Program-made: the position numbers and the translations under genes
In this document: positions 1 to 5,420 of the stretch, one piece after another
Numbering within the stretch: the first letter of the stretch is position 1
Layout of the letters: every line of letters begins with the position of its first letter
The notes under the pieces: model-generated
Told to the model about the DNA's origin: nothing
Seen by the model: the letters and a program-made list of their open reading frames with translations, nothing else
The model's database searches: none
From: Clostridia bacterium
GTDB taxonomy: Bacteria > Bacillota > Clostridia > Oscillospirales > Acutalibacteraceae
Length of the DNA: 5,420 nt
Assembly: GCA_017414725.1 (NCBI GenBank)
Contig: JAFQKZ010000124.1
Coordinates: 1-5,420 of the forward strand
Reading direction: 5' to 3'

Positions 1-180
1 ACCGCAACCGTTAACCTGAACCTGCGGATTCTGCGTCTGAAGCAGGTGTACCTGAAGGTCAATGTGTTGGGTGGTGCCGGCGCTACTGAGCAGACCAGCA
101 CCATCGAGTGCCTTAATTGACAATTCTCCACAGGCTGAGTTCTATTTCTCGGATGCTTTTCCGGTTTATTCTCAGATTTG
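1..180. other. GC-rich left edge of unlike base composition
   Basis: Hand counts give about 55% GC for 1-60 and for 61-120, 42% for 121-180 and only 23% for 181-240, whereas the rest of the window is near 30%. Several frames are open across the block on both strands, as expected for a short GC-rich stretch with few stops, so openness alone does not identify a gene. A short inverted repeat ACCTGC/GCAGGT (20-25 and 42-47) and a direct repeat ACCTGAA are present but not striking. It could be the edge of a horizontally acquired gene, or a chimeric join from assembly or whole-genome amplification. I recognise no protein family in any frame. Confidence 0.6.
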
Positions 181-371
181 TTACAAAAAAGATTATCGGA
201 GTTTTTAAAAAAACCAAATCTCAAATTTTTGATGTCGAATCTGCTAATTATATCCACCCTATTCAACCCAAATGTTTTTTCTGACCTTGTAGTGCTATTT
301 TTACCTTCTTCGAAATTTTTATTTTTATTCAACAATTTTTTACTAGCTAAATTTCGTTTTAAACACGTCAT
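1..371 (-). CDS. Doubtful partial hypothetical protein running off the left edge
   Basis: The minus strand is open from an ATG at 371-369 to base 1, which is 123 codons with no stop; a TAA lies in frame just upstream of the ATG. The first ~75 residues are rich in Lys, Asn, Arg and Ser, as is normal for a real gene in AT-rich DNA. The plus-strand frame opposite it (178-441) reads as a Phe/Leu-rich string with no pattern, which is how the antisense of such a gene looks. From about residue 80 the product enters the GC-rich block and becomes rich in Arg, Pro and Val. Another minus-strand frame there gives an equally plausible peptide (for example ELSIKALDGAG), so a frameshift or a chimeric join near 120-170 is possible. 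There is no good Shine-Dalgarno site before the ATG. I do not recognise it and no function is proposed. Confidence 0.3.
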   Translation of the reverse strand, partial: MTCLKRNLASKKLLNKNKNFEEGKNSTTRSEKTFGLNRVDIISRFDIKNLRFGFFKNSDNLFCNKSENKPEKHPRNRTQPVENCQLRHSMVLVCSVAPAPPNTLTFRYTCFRRRIRRFRLTVA

Positions 372-379
372 ACATCTTT

Positions 380-407
380 ATTCTATATATCGTTATGGCG
401 TTTTCAA
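380..407 (-). promoter_or_regulatory. Possible minus-strand promoter facing left
   Basis: On the minus strand a -35-like TTGAAA (407-402) and a -10-like TAGAAT (385-380) are separated by 16 bases. Transcription would begin close to the ATG at 371, giving an almost leaderless message for the doubtful leftward gene. Matches of this quality arise by chance in AT-rich intergenic DNA, so this is weak support only. Confidence 0.25.
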
Positions 408-427
408 ATACTTACTTACAAGCTTGT

Positions 428-456
428 TTGAAATGATTTAATAAAAATATTATAAT
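428..456 (+). promoter_or_regulatory. Sigma-A type promoter of dfx
   Basis: The -35 box is TTGAAA (428-433, five of six consensus bases). It is followed by a 17-base spacer and a perfect -10 box TATAAT (451-456). Transcription should start near 463, giving a leader of about 30 bases before the dfx start. No operator-like palindrome for a peroxide or superoxide regulator is evident around it. Confidence 0.8.
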
Positions 457-491
457 AATTGTCATAAACTCAAATGTTAAGGAGAAAATAC

Positions 492-881
492 ATGTCTAAT
501 AAAAACAAATTTTATATTTGCAAAAAATGCGGAAAAATAATCGAAATGGTCCAAAATACTCAAATCGATACAGTTTGTTGCGGTCAAGTCATGGAGATTC
601 TGAAATCAGGTACTATAGATGCAAGTCACGAGAAACACGTACCTGTTGTGAAGCAAATCGACAATGAGATTGTAGAAATACAGGTTGGCACTGTAAATCA
701 CCCTATGACTGAAGAACATAGTATACTGTGGATTTGTTTAGAAACTGACAAGGGTATTTATCGTAAAAATTTAAGCATAAACAGTATTCCCGGAGCTGTT
801 TTTAAAATTACATCAAATGAACATATAGTTTCAGTATATGCATATTGTAATTTGCATGGGCTATGGTCGGCAAATATATAA
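492..881 (+). CDS. dfx: Desulfoferrodoxin (two-iron superoxide reductase)
   Basis: This cytoplasmic enzyme reduces superoxide to hydrogen peroxide without releasing oxygen, drawing electrons from rubredoxin-type donors; it is typical of anaerobes. The product is 129 residues, the normal family size. Residues 1-37 form the desulforedoxin domain, whose FeS4 centre uses C10, C13 and the adjacent pair C29-C30. Residues ~40-129 form the catalytic domain: the E47-K48-H49 motif, H70 in HPM, H76, and the C119-N-L-H122 motif supply the Fe(His)4Cys site, so every ligand is present. The start is the ATG at 492, because AAGGAG (479-484) lies seven bases before it; the in-frame ATG at 474 lies upstream of this site. 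It has its own promoter, appears monocistronic, and has no clear terminator after it. Confidence 0.97.
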   Translation: MSNKNKFYICKKCGKIIEMVQNTQIDTVCCGQVMEILKSGTIDASHEKHVPVVKQIDNEIVEIQVGTVNHPMTEEHSILWICLETDKGIYRKNLSINSIPGAVFKITSNEHIVSVYAYCNLHGLWSANI

Positions 882-899
882 CATAACCCGATAATATTT

Positions 900-928
900 T
901 TGACTTTTATAATATTATTTACTAGAAT
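900..928 (+). promoter_or_regulatory. Sigma-A type promoter of the small membrane protein gene
   Basis: The boxes are TTGACT (900-905) and TAGAAT (923-928), each matching five of six consensus bases, with a 17-base spacer. The predicted start of transcription near 935 leaves a leader of about 30 bases. The site lies in the AT-rich gap after dfx, so the small gene downstream can be expressed independently of dfx. Confidence 0.65.
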
Positions 929-963
929 AAAATAATAAAGATATTATAAATCAGGGGTGTGAA

Positions 964-1134
964 GTGCTCATGAAAAACAATAACAAAACCGGCAGTTTAG
1001 CGTTTATAATAGGTGTAATCACGTCTGCTATAACTGTTATGTCTTTGGCAGTAGCTATATTTGCGTTATTTGACAGAAAAAAGAAAAAAGAAGACAAAGA
1101 ATTACAGGATTATTTGGATACAAGTATTAATTAA
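964..1134 (+). CDS. Small single-pass membrane protein of unknown function
   Basis: The frame encodes 56 residues from GTG 964, or 54 from ATG 970 (MKNNNKTGSL...). The AGGGGTG ribosome binding site at 953-959 is well spaced for GTG 964 and rather far from ATG 970, so the earlier start is slightly preferred. A short polar N terminus is followed by one hydrophobic helix (about residues 9-34 of the ATG form). Then come a basic cluster, DRKKKKEDK, and an acidic-aromatic tail ending DYLDTSIN. The charge pattern puts the Lys-rich tail in the cytoplasm, with the N terminus outside. No catalytic motif, cleavage site or known toxin pattern is seen. A consensus promoter, a ribosome binding site and a sensible membrane topology argue that it is real. 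It lies just before the greA promoter, with no terminator between. I do not recognise the family. Confidence 0.75.
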   Translation: MLMKNNNKTGSLAFIIGVITSAITVMSLAVAIFALFDRKKKKEDKELQDYLDTSIN

Positions 1135-1137
1135 CGC

Positions 1138-1167
1138 TTGACTGTGCAAATAAAAATTTTATATAAT
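1138..1167 (+). promoter_or_regulatory. Sigma-A type promoter of the greA operon
   Basis: The boxes are TTGACT (1138-1143) and a perfect TATAAT (1162-1167), with an 18-base spacer. The -35 box begins three bases after the stop codon of the small membrane protein. Predicted initiation near 1174 gives greA a leader of about 95 bases, longer than those of the two upstream genes. It is the only strong promoter seen for greA, lysS, the VanY-type gene and gltX. Confidence 0.8.
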
Positions 1168-1183
1168 TTACAATATTAAGATT

Positions 1184-1211
1184 CCCTTTCAGAAAATTAA
1201 TTTTGGAGGGG
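1184..1211 (+). promoter_or_regulatory. Leader hairpin covering a Shine-Dalgarno site
   Basis: CCCTTTC (1184-1190) can pair along its whole length with GGAGGGG (1205-1211), using five Watson-Crick and two G-U pairs. Inside that, AAAA (1193-1196) pairs with TTTT (1201-1204), leaving a TTAA loop and a two-base AG bulge. The 3' arm is itself a near-perfect Shine-Dalgarno sequence, five bases before an ATG at 1217, so the fold would hide a ribosome binding site. It starts about ten bases from the predicted 5' end of the greA transcript. It is not followed by a U tract, so it is not a terminator as it stands. The pairing is seen in the sequence; a regulatory role is inference. Confidence 0.5.
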
Positions 1212-1260
1212 AAGTTATGGTGTTTTAAAAATTGAAATATAAAAATATATTTTGGAGTGA
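1193..1260 (+). repeat. Imperfect direct repeat of the translation start region
   Basis: The 19 bases at 1193-1211 and at 1242-1260 match at 15 positions. Each has the form AAAAT-NN-ATTTTGGAG followed by G-rich or G/A sequence, and each is followed within 5-12 bases by an ATG. The first copy serves the Met-Val-Phe minigene and the second serves greA. The centre-to-centre distance is 49 bases. Part of the similarity comes from AT-rich sequence, but the shared ATTTTGGAG run and its placement before two starts suggest a duplicated initiation region. Confidence 0.45.
1217..1228 (+). CDS. Possible three-codon leader minigene (Met-Val-Phe-stop)
   Basis: ATG GTG TTT TAA sits five bases after GGAGGGG (1205-1211), the strongest Shine-Dalgarno match in the window, and ends 40 bases before the greA start. 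A ribosome binding site this good in front of a frame this short is either a leader minigene affecting expression of greA, or the remnant of an older start region. Nothing in the tripeptide suggests amino-acid sensing. Translation has not been shown. Confidence 0.35.
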   Translation: MVF

Positions 1261-1268
1261 TTTGTTCA

Positions 1269-1742
1269 ATGGCAAAACAAGTTATGCTTACTAAAGAAGG
1301 ACTTGAAAATCTAAAAAACGAACTTGAAAATTTAAAAACTGTAAAAAGAAAAGAAATTTCTGAGAAGATTAAAGTAGCTCTTTCGTTTGGAGATTTGTCT
1401 GAAAATAGTGAATATGATGAAGCAAAGAATGAACAAGCTATTGCTGAAGCTCGTATTTTAGAAATTGAAAACATGTTAAAGCATGTGAAATTAATTAACG
1501 AGCATGAGTTAAGCACAGAAATAGTGTACGTTGGATCGAAAATCAAAGTCCATGATTTAGAATATGATGAAATTGTAGATTACAAGATAGTTGGGCCCAG
1601 CGAAGCGGATCCCATGGCGGGTAAAATTTCTGATGAGTCACCTGTTGGAGCAGCTTTTATAGGTAAAGAATTCGGAGATTTAATTGAAGTAGAAACGCCC
1701 AACGGGATATCTAAATATAAACTTTTGGAAATATATAAATAA
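1269..1742 (+). CDS. greA: Transcription elongation factor GreA
   Basis: GreA enters the secondary channel of backtracked RNA polymerase and stimulates cleavage of the extruded RNA 3' end, rescuing arrested complexes and improving fidelity. The product is 157 residues, the usual length. Residues 1-75 form the N-terminal antiparallel coiled coil ([13 protein letters not shown]...). Its tip, G41-D42-L43-S44-E45-N46, is the family signature; D42 and E45 are the acidic residues that hold the catalytic magnesium. Residues ~80-157 form the FKBP-like C-terminal domain, with the conserved VGPSEAD and [10 protein letters not shown] segments. ATG 1269 gives the standard MAK start, 11 bases after GGAG (1254-1257); an in-frame GTG at 1257 overlaps that ribosome site and is unlikely. 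It leads the operon, with lysS 28 bases downstream. Confidence 0.98.
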   Translation: MAKQVMLTKEGLENLKNELENLKTVKRKEISEKIKVALSFGDLSENSEYDEAKNEQAIAEARILEIENMLKHVKLINEHELSTEIVYVGSKIKVHDLEYDEIVDYKIVGPSEADPMAGKISDESPVGAAFIGKEFGDLIEVETPNGISKYKLLEIYK

Positions 1743-1770
1743 AATTAAATATAAAAAAGAAGGGGTACTT

Positions 1771-3285
1771 GTGAGCGAAAATCCGGAGATTTTAAATAAT
1801 CCTGAAGAAAATATTAATATTAATATAAACGAAGTTTTAGAAGTCAGACGTGAAAAATTCAAAAAATTAGTTGACAATAATCAAAATCCGTTTGAGATTA
1901 CTAAATTTGATTTAGATACAGAAAACAAAAATATTCTTGATAATTTTGAAGAATTTGAGAACAAGACTGTAAAAATCGCAGGAAGAATCATGAGTCGCCG
2001 AGACATGGGAAAAGCGACTTTTATAGATGTTCTGGATAATACTGCGAAAATTCAGGTATATATTAAAATAAATGACATTGGTGAAGAAAAATACAGTGAA
2101 TTTAATAATTTTTGGGACATTGGGGATATAATTGGACTCGAGGGCTTCGTGTTTAAGACGCGCAGGGGCGAGATTTCGGTGCACGCGACGAATATTGTTT
2201 TGCTGTCAAAGTCTTTTTTGCCGATGCCTGAGAAATTCCATGGCCTGAAAGATACTGATACGAGATACCGACAGAGATATTTAGATTTAATTTGCTCGCA
2301 AGATTCCAAAGAAGTTTTTATAAAGAGAAGCAAAATTATCAAAACTATACGAAATTTTCTGGACTCGCGTGATTTTATAGAAGTTGAAACGCCGATTTTG
2401 AATATTATTCCGGGTGGAGCGAACGCGAAACCGTTTGTGACGCATCATAATACTCTTGACCTAGATTTGTATTTACGAATTGCACCGGAATTATATCTAA
2501 AAAAATTAATAGTCGGCGGCATGAATCGCGTTTATGAGATGGGCAGATTGTTTAGAAACGAGGGCATGTCGACTAGACATAATCCGGAATTCACGAGTAT
2601 TGAAATTTACGAAGCCTATAGAAATTATTTTGACATGATGGACTTGACGGAAGATTTAATTCGCGAGTGTGCTAGAAGTATTAATGTTACAGATAATTTA
2701 AAATATCAAGATAAAGAAATTAAAATATTTGAAAAATTCGAAAGAATTACTATGATAGACGCCGTGAAAAAATATACAAATTATGACTTTTCGGAGTTTA
2801 TGGGAGATAATAATAAAGCCCAAGAAATTTGTGCAGAATTACAAATAGAGTGTGCAAAAAATAGCACTTGGGGAGAGATTTTGAACAAAATATTTGAAGA
2901 AAAAGTCGAAGAGAATTTGATTCAGCCGACGTTTGTATATGATTATCCCATAGAAATATCTCCGTTGACGAAGAAAAAACCCGGTTCTGAATATTTAGTC
3001 GAAAGATTTGAGTTTTTTGTGACAGGACGTGAGCTTGCCAACGCGTACTCAGAGCTCAATGATCCTATAGATCAGCGTAAGAGATTTGAACATCAAATGA
3101 GATTGCGCGAGCAGGGCGACGAGGAAGCCAATATAATAGACGAAGATTTTATCACGGCACTCGAATACGCAATGCCCCCGACCGGCGGTTTAGGAATAGG
3201 CATTGACCGGCTTGTCATGTTATTAACTGACAGTGCTTCTATTCGTGACGTATTAATTTTCCCGACTATGAAACCGAAAAATTAA
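1771..3285 (+). CDS. lysS: Lysyl-tRNA synthetase, class II
   Basis: This enzyme attaches lysine to tRNA-Lys in the cytoplasm through lysyl-adenylate. The 504-residue length is normal for the bacterial class II enzyme. Residues ~67-146 form the anticodon-binding OB fold (KIAGRIMSRRDMGKATFIDV). The catalytic core follows: motif 1 around 201-222 (FIEVETPIL then PGGANAKPF), motif 2 at 258-276 (GRLFRNEGMSTRHNPEFTS), the conserved ELANAYSELNDP at 421-432, and motif 3 at 472-485 (GGLGIGIDRLVMLL). The start is a GTG at 1771, supported by AAGAAGGGG (1758-1766) five bases before it. The N terminus is a short Asn/Glu-rich extension. A local patch at 2131-2190 reaches 60% GC. It lies between greA and a VanY-type gene in a tight plus-strand cluster. 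Confidence 0.99.
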   Translation: MSENPEILNNPEENINININEVLEVRREKFKKLVDNNQNPFEITKFDLDTENKNILDNFEEFENKTVKIAGRIMSRRDMGKATFIDVLDNTAKIQVYIKINDIGEEKYSEFNNFWDIGDIIGLEGFVFKTRRGEISVHATNIVLLSKSFLPMPEKFHGLKDTDTRYRQRYLDLICSQDSKEVFIKRSKIIKTIRNFLDSRDFIEVETPILNIIPGGANAKPFVTHHNTLDLDLYLRIAPELYLKKLIVGGMNRVYEMGRLFRNEGMSTRHNPEFTSIEIYEAYRNYFDMMDLTEDLIRECARSINVTDNLKYQDKEIKIFEKFERITMIDAVKKYTNYDFSEFMGDNNKAQEICAELQIECAKNSTWGEILNKIFEEKVEENLIQPTFVYDYPIEISPLTKKKPGSEYLVERFEFFVTGRELANAYSELNDPIDQRKRFEHQMRLREQGDEEANIIDEDFITALEYAMPPTGGLGIGIDRLVMLLTDSASIRDVLIFPTMKPKN

Positions 3286-3303
3286 AAAAATAATTATAAA
3301 AAT

Positions 3304-4209
3304 ATGAGAAATTATCGAAGACTTACAGAAAAAGCTAAAAATAAGCTTGAGTTTTATAACAAATCTCTAAAAATTTTCACAAAAACTTCCAAATTTTTAA
3401 TTATATTTATATTAATAATCTTGTTATTTTTAACAGGTATAATATCTTTTTGTATTTATATGTACAATAAGCACAAAAACAGTCATAATATAGCTACTAA
3501 TAATATTAATGTTCACGAAAATTCAAATAATTTAACAGAGATCGAAAAGAAAGAACTTGAGCGCGAGAGCGAAAAACAAGAGATTCTTTCGGACTCTCAA
3601 GACGTTATTTTGAATAATATAAATTTTTATGATTTCAGTGATTGGAATAATAATTGCGCACCTGAATTAATAGTGATAAACGCCGGAAATAAATTAAATA
3701 ATAGTAATATTCAAACGAAAATTTGTCGTGGCAAAGAAGTCAGTATTTTAATGGCCGATGATCTCGAGAACATGATTGCTGCCGCGTTTTCGGACAATAT
3801 AAAACTATGGATTTCGTCGGGTTACAGAGATATAAATTTGCAGACAAAATTATTTAACAGACAAGTTGAGCGAGAAAAATCACGCGAGTTAATTAGCCAG
3901 GAAGAAGCTGAAAGACGTGCATCTCAAGTTGTCGCAAGACCGTACACGAGTGAACATAATACCGGTCTGGCGGTAGATTTCAATGGTGTTGAAGATGATT
4001 TTTACAAGACGCAAGAGTACAAATGGCTTCAGGAAAACGCGCATAAATACGGGTTTATAGAGAGATACCAAGAGAAATTCCAAAACATAACGGGCGTGAT
4101 ATACGAACCGTGGCATTTTAGGTATGTCGGCAAAGAGCACGCTGAGAAAATCAAGCAATCTAATTTATGTTTAGAAAAATATGTCGAGAAAAAATTAATC
4201 AAAAACTAA
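3304..4209 (+). CDS. Membrane-anchored VanY-type D-Ala carboxypeptidase (peptidase M15B)
   Basis: The family consists of zinc peptidases that remove the terminal D-alanine from cell-wall stem peptides (D,D- or L,D-carboxypeptidases). The product is 301 residues: a basic cytoplasmic N terminus (1-30), one membrane helix (about 31-54), an Asn/Lys/Glu-rich linker to ~115, and an extracellular M15 domain. Its motifs are complete: SSGYRD at 171-176 with R175; SEHNTGLAVD at 216-225 with zinc ligands H218 and D225; and EPWHFRYVG at 268-276 with catalytic E268 and zinc ligand H271. It is most likely a housekeeping wall enzyme, since no vanH/A/X or van regulator lies beside it. The ATG at 3304 has no visible Shine-Dalgarno site, but it is the only start that keeps the membrane anchor. 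It lies 18 bases after the lysS stop and in the same frame, so coupled initiation is likely. Confidence 0.95.
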   Translation: MRNYRRLTEKAKNKLEFYNKSLKIFTKTSKFLIIFILIILLFLTGIISFCIYMYNKHKNSHNIATNNINVHENSNNLTEIEKKELERESEKQEILSDSQDVILNNINFYDFSDWNNNCAPELIVINAGNKLNNSNIQTKICRGKEVSILMADDLENMIAAAFSDNIKLWISSGYRDINLQTKLFNRQVEREKSRELISQEEAERRASQVVARPYTSEHNTGLAVDFNGVEDDFYKTQEYKWLQENAHKYGFIERYQEKFQNITGVIYEPWHFRYVGKEHAEKIKQSNLCLEKYVEKKLIKN

Positions 4210-4228
4210 CAAAAAAGGAGTTTTAAAG

Positions 4229-5420
4229 ATGAAAAATTTGTGTGTTAGAACCAGATTTGCACCGAGCCCTACAGGATACATGCATATAGGAAATCTTCGC
4301 ACTGCTCTTTACGAATATTTAATCTCCAAATCACAAAACGGTAAATTTATTTTAAGAATAGAAGATACTGATCAGAATAGACTTGTTCAGGGCTCCGAAG
4401 AAATAATTTATAATACTCTGGAAAAAGTGAAGTTAATTCCTGATGAAAGCCCGAAAATTGGCGGTGATTACGGGCCGTATAAACAGAGCTTGAGAAAAAA
4501 TATATACAAAAAATACGCAGAAGAATTGGTGAAAAACGACAAAGCGTATTACTGTTTTTGCGAAAAAAAATTTGAAGATCAAGATAGTAAATTAATTTCC
4601 GGTCATAAAGATCCGTGCAGAAATTTATCTCAAGAAGAAATTAATAACTTATTAAAAAATAATAGTAAATATGTTATAAGACAAAAAACTCCGGAAACCG
4701 GGACGACCTGTTTTCGTGATTTAGTTTTTGGAGAAGTCGAGATAGAGAACAAAGAAATCGAAGATCAGATTTTGCTTAAAAGCGACGGTTTTCCAACGTA
4801 TAATTTCGCGAATGTGATTGATGATCACGAAATGAAAATTACACATGTTGTCCGTGGTAGCGAGTATCTGACTTCAACTCCGAAATATAATCTTTTATAT
4901 CAGGCTTTTGGCTGGGAGATCCCGGAGTACATACATTTGCCGTTGATTATGGGTAAAAATTCGGACGGAACGGTCTCGAAACTATCGAAAAGACATGGTG
5001 CCGTGAGCTTTGAAGATTTGATTTCTATGGGATACTTGCCCGAAGCGATTTTAAATTACATAGCGTTTTTGGGGTGGTGCCCGGACACAAATCAAGAGAT
5101 TTTTTCTCTGCAAGAATTAGTAAGTAATTTTTCTGTCAATAATATTAGTAAATCTCCGTCGATTTTTGATTACAAAAAATTAGATTGGTACAATTCCGAG
5201 TATTTAAAATTAAAAACAGATCAAGAGCTTGAGAGTTTAAGTTTAAATTATATTAAAAAAGTTATTAAAAATCCTGATATAAATATTTCTAAAATTTGTG
5301 GGTTAATAAAAACCAGAATCTCTAGATTAGAAGAAATACCGGAATTAATCGGTTTTTTTGAAAATATTTGTGAATATGATATAAATTTATTTGAGCATAA
5401 AAAAAGCAAAAGTACTTGTG
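4229..5420 (+). CDS. gltX: Glutamyl-tRNA synthetase, class I (3' end cut by window)
   Basis: GluRS charges tRNA-Glu with glutamate in the cytoplasm. In organisms lacking GlnRS it may also form Glu-tRNA-Gln for the amidotransferase; the window cannot tell. The frame runs 397 codons to the edge, about four fifths of a normal 470-490 residue enzyme. The Rossmann core starts with RFAPSPTGYMHIGNLRTAL at 9-27; its HIGH-type motif is H19-I-G-N22. RIEDTDQNR lies at 43-51, YGPYKQS at 81-87, and the KMSKS-type loop is K251-L-S-K-R255. The anticodon-binding helical region follows and is cut off. The zinc-site segment has C109, C111 and C130, but Asn at 132, where E. coli has His. AAGGAG (4215-4220) lies eight bases before the ATG. 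It is the last visible gene of the operon, 19 bases after the VanY-type gene. Confidence 0.98.
   Translation, partial: MKNLCVRTRFAPSPTGYMHIGNLRTALYEYLISKSQNGKFILRIEDTDQNRLVQGSEEIIYNTLEKVKLIPDESPKIGGDYGPYKQSLRKNIYKKYAEELVKNDKAYYCFCEKKFEDQDSKLISGHKDPCRNLSQEEINNLLKNNSKYVIRQKTPETGTTCFRDLVFGEVEIENKEIEDQILLKSDGFPTYNFANVIDDHEMKITHVVRGSEYLTSTPKYNLLYQAFGWEIPEYIHLPLIMGKNSDGTVSKLSKRHGAVSFEDLISMGYLPEAILNYIAFLGWCPDTNQEIFSLQELVSNFSVNNISKSPSIFDYKKLDWYNSEYLKLKTDQELESLSLNYIKKVIKNPDINISKICGLIKTRISRLEEIPELIGFFENICEYDINLFEHKKSKSTC

Noticed and set aside
62..208. Plus-strand frame of 48 codons from ATG 62, and a 39-codon frame ending at the TGA at 118-120
   Set aside because: Both lie in the GC-rich edge, where most frames are open by chance. 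Neither has a ribosome site or a recognisable motif.
178..441. Plus-strand open frame of 87 codons before dfx
   Set aside because: It needs a TTG start with no ribosome site, and its product is a patternless Phe/Leu-rich string typical of the complement of Lys/Asn-rich sequence. It also overlaps the dfx promoter.
891..918. Inverted repeat ATAATATT/AATATTAT after dfx as a terminator
   Set aside because: The stem is only A-T pairs with a 12-base loop and no T run follows. It overlaps the promoter boxes of the next gene.
1127..1546. Minus-strand open frame opposite greA
   Set aside because: It is the antisense of a well-supported gene, Phe/Ser/Ile-rich, with no start signals.
1592..1620. Cluster of GGGCCC, GGATCC and CCATGG in greA resembling a cloning polylinker
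   Set aside because: The bases encode the conserved GreA segment [11 protein letters not shown] in frame, so the sites are coincidental.
1912..2342. Two overlapping minus-strand open frames opposite lysS
   Set aside because: They are shadows of the lysS frame, without ribosome sites or domain-like sequence.
3889..4158. Minus-strand open frame opposite the carboxypeptidase gene
   Set aside because: It is antisense to the conserved M15 motifs and has no independent coding evidence.
3304..4209. Vancomycin-resistance gene
   Set aside because: The VanY fold alone does not give resistance. No vanH, vanA/B, vanX or vanRS-like genes are present, and the neighbours are housekeeping genes.

Overview
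The window is about 30% GC over most of its length, uses the standard code, and has strong Shine-Dalgarno sites and consensus sigma-A type promoters. It encodes a two-iron desulfoferrodoxin and a greA-lysS-gltX housekeeping cluster. Together these suggest an anaerobic, low-GC Bacillota (Clostridia-like) bacterium; I cannot place it more finely. All clear genes are on the plus strand.

Left end (1-491): the first ~120 bases are about 55% GC, falling to 42% (121-180) and 23% (181-240), so the window starts in sequence unlike the rest. No family is recognisable there. One minus-strand frame stays open from an ATG at 371 to the window edge and is listed as a doubtful partial gene. Positions 372-491 hold the promoter (428-456) and ribosome binding site of the next gene.

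Middle (492-1268): dfx encodes superoxide reductase with every metal ligand in place. It is followed by a small single-pass membrane protein (964-1134) with its own promoter, and then by the greA promoter and a ~95-base leader. The leader carries a hairpin that covers a strong Shine-Dalgarno site in front of a three-codon minigene (Met-Val-Phe-stop). A near copy of that initiation region then serves greA itself.

Right (1269-5420): a probable operon greA - lysS - VanY-type D-Ala carboxypeptidase - gltX, with gaps of 28, 18 and 19 bases and no visible terminators. It joins transcript-cleavage rescue of RNA polymerase, charging of tRNA-Lys and tRNA-Glu, and cell-wall peptide trimming. gltX runs off the right edge after 397 codons.

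Most of the window is ordinary housekeeping sequence. The parts worth a second look are the compositionally foreign left end, the greA leader, and the unexplained small membrane protein. I see no clear evidence of a new multi-gene system.
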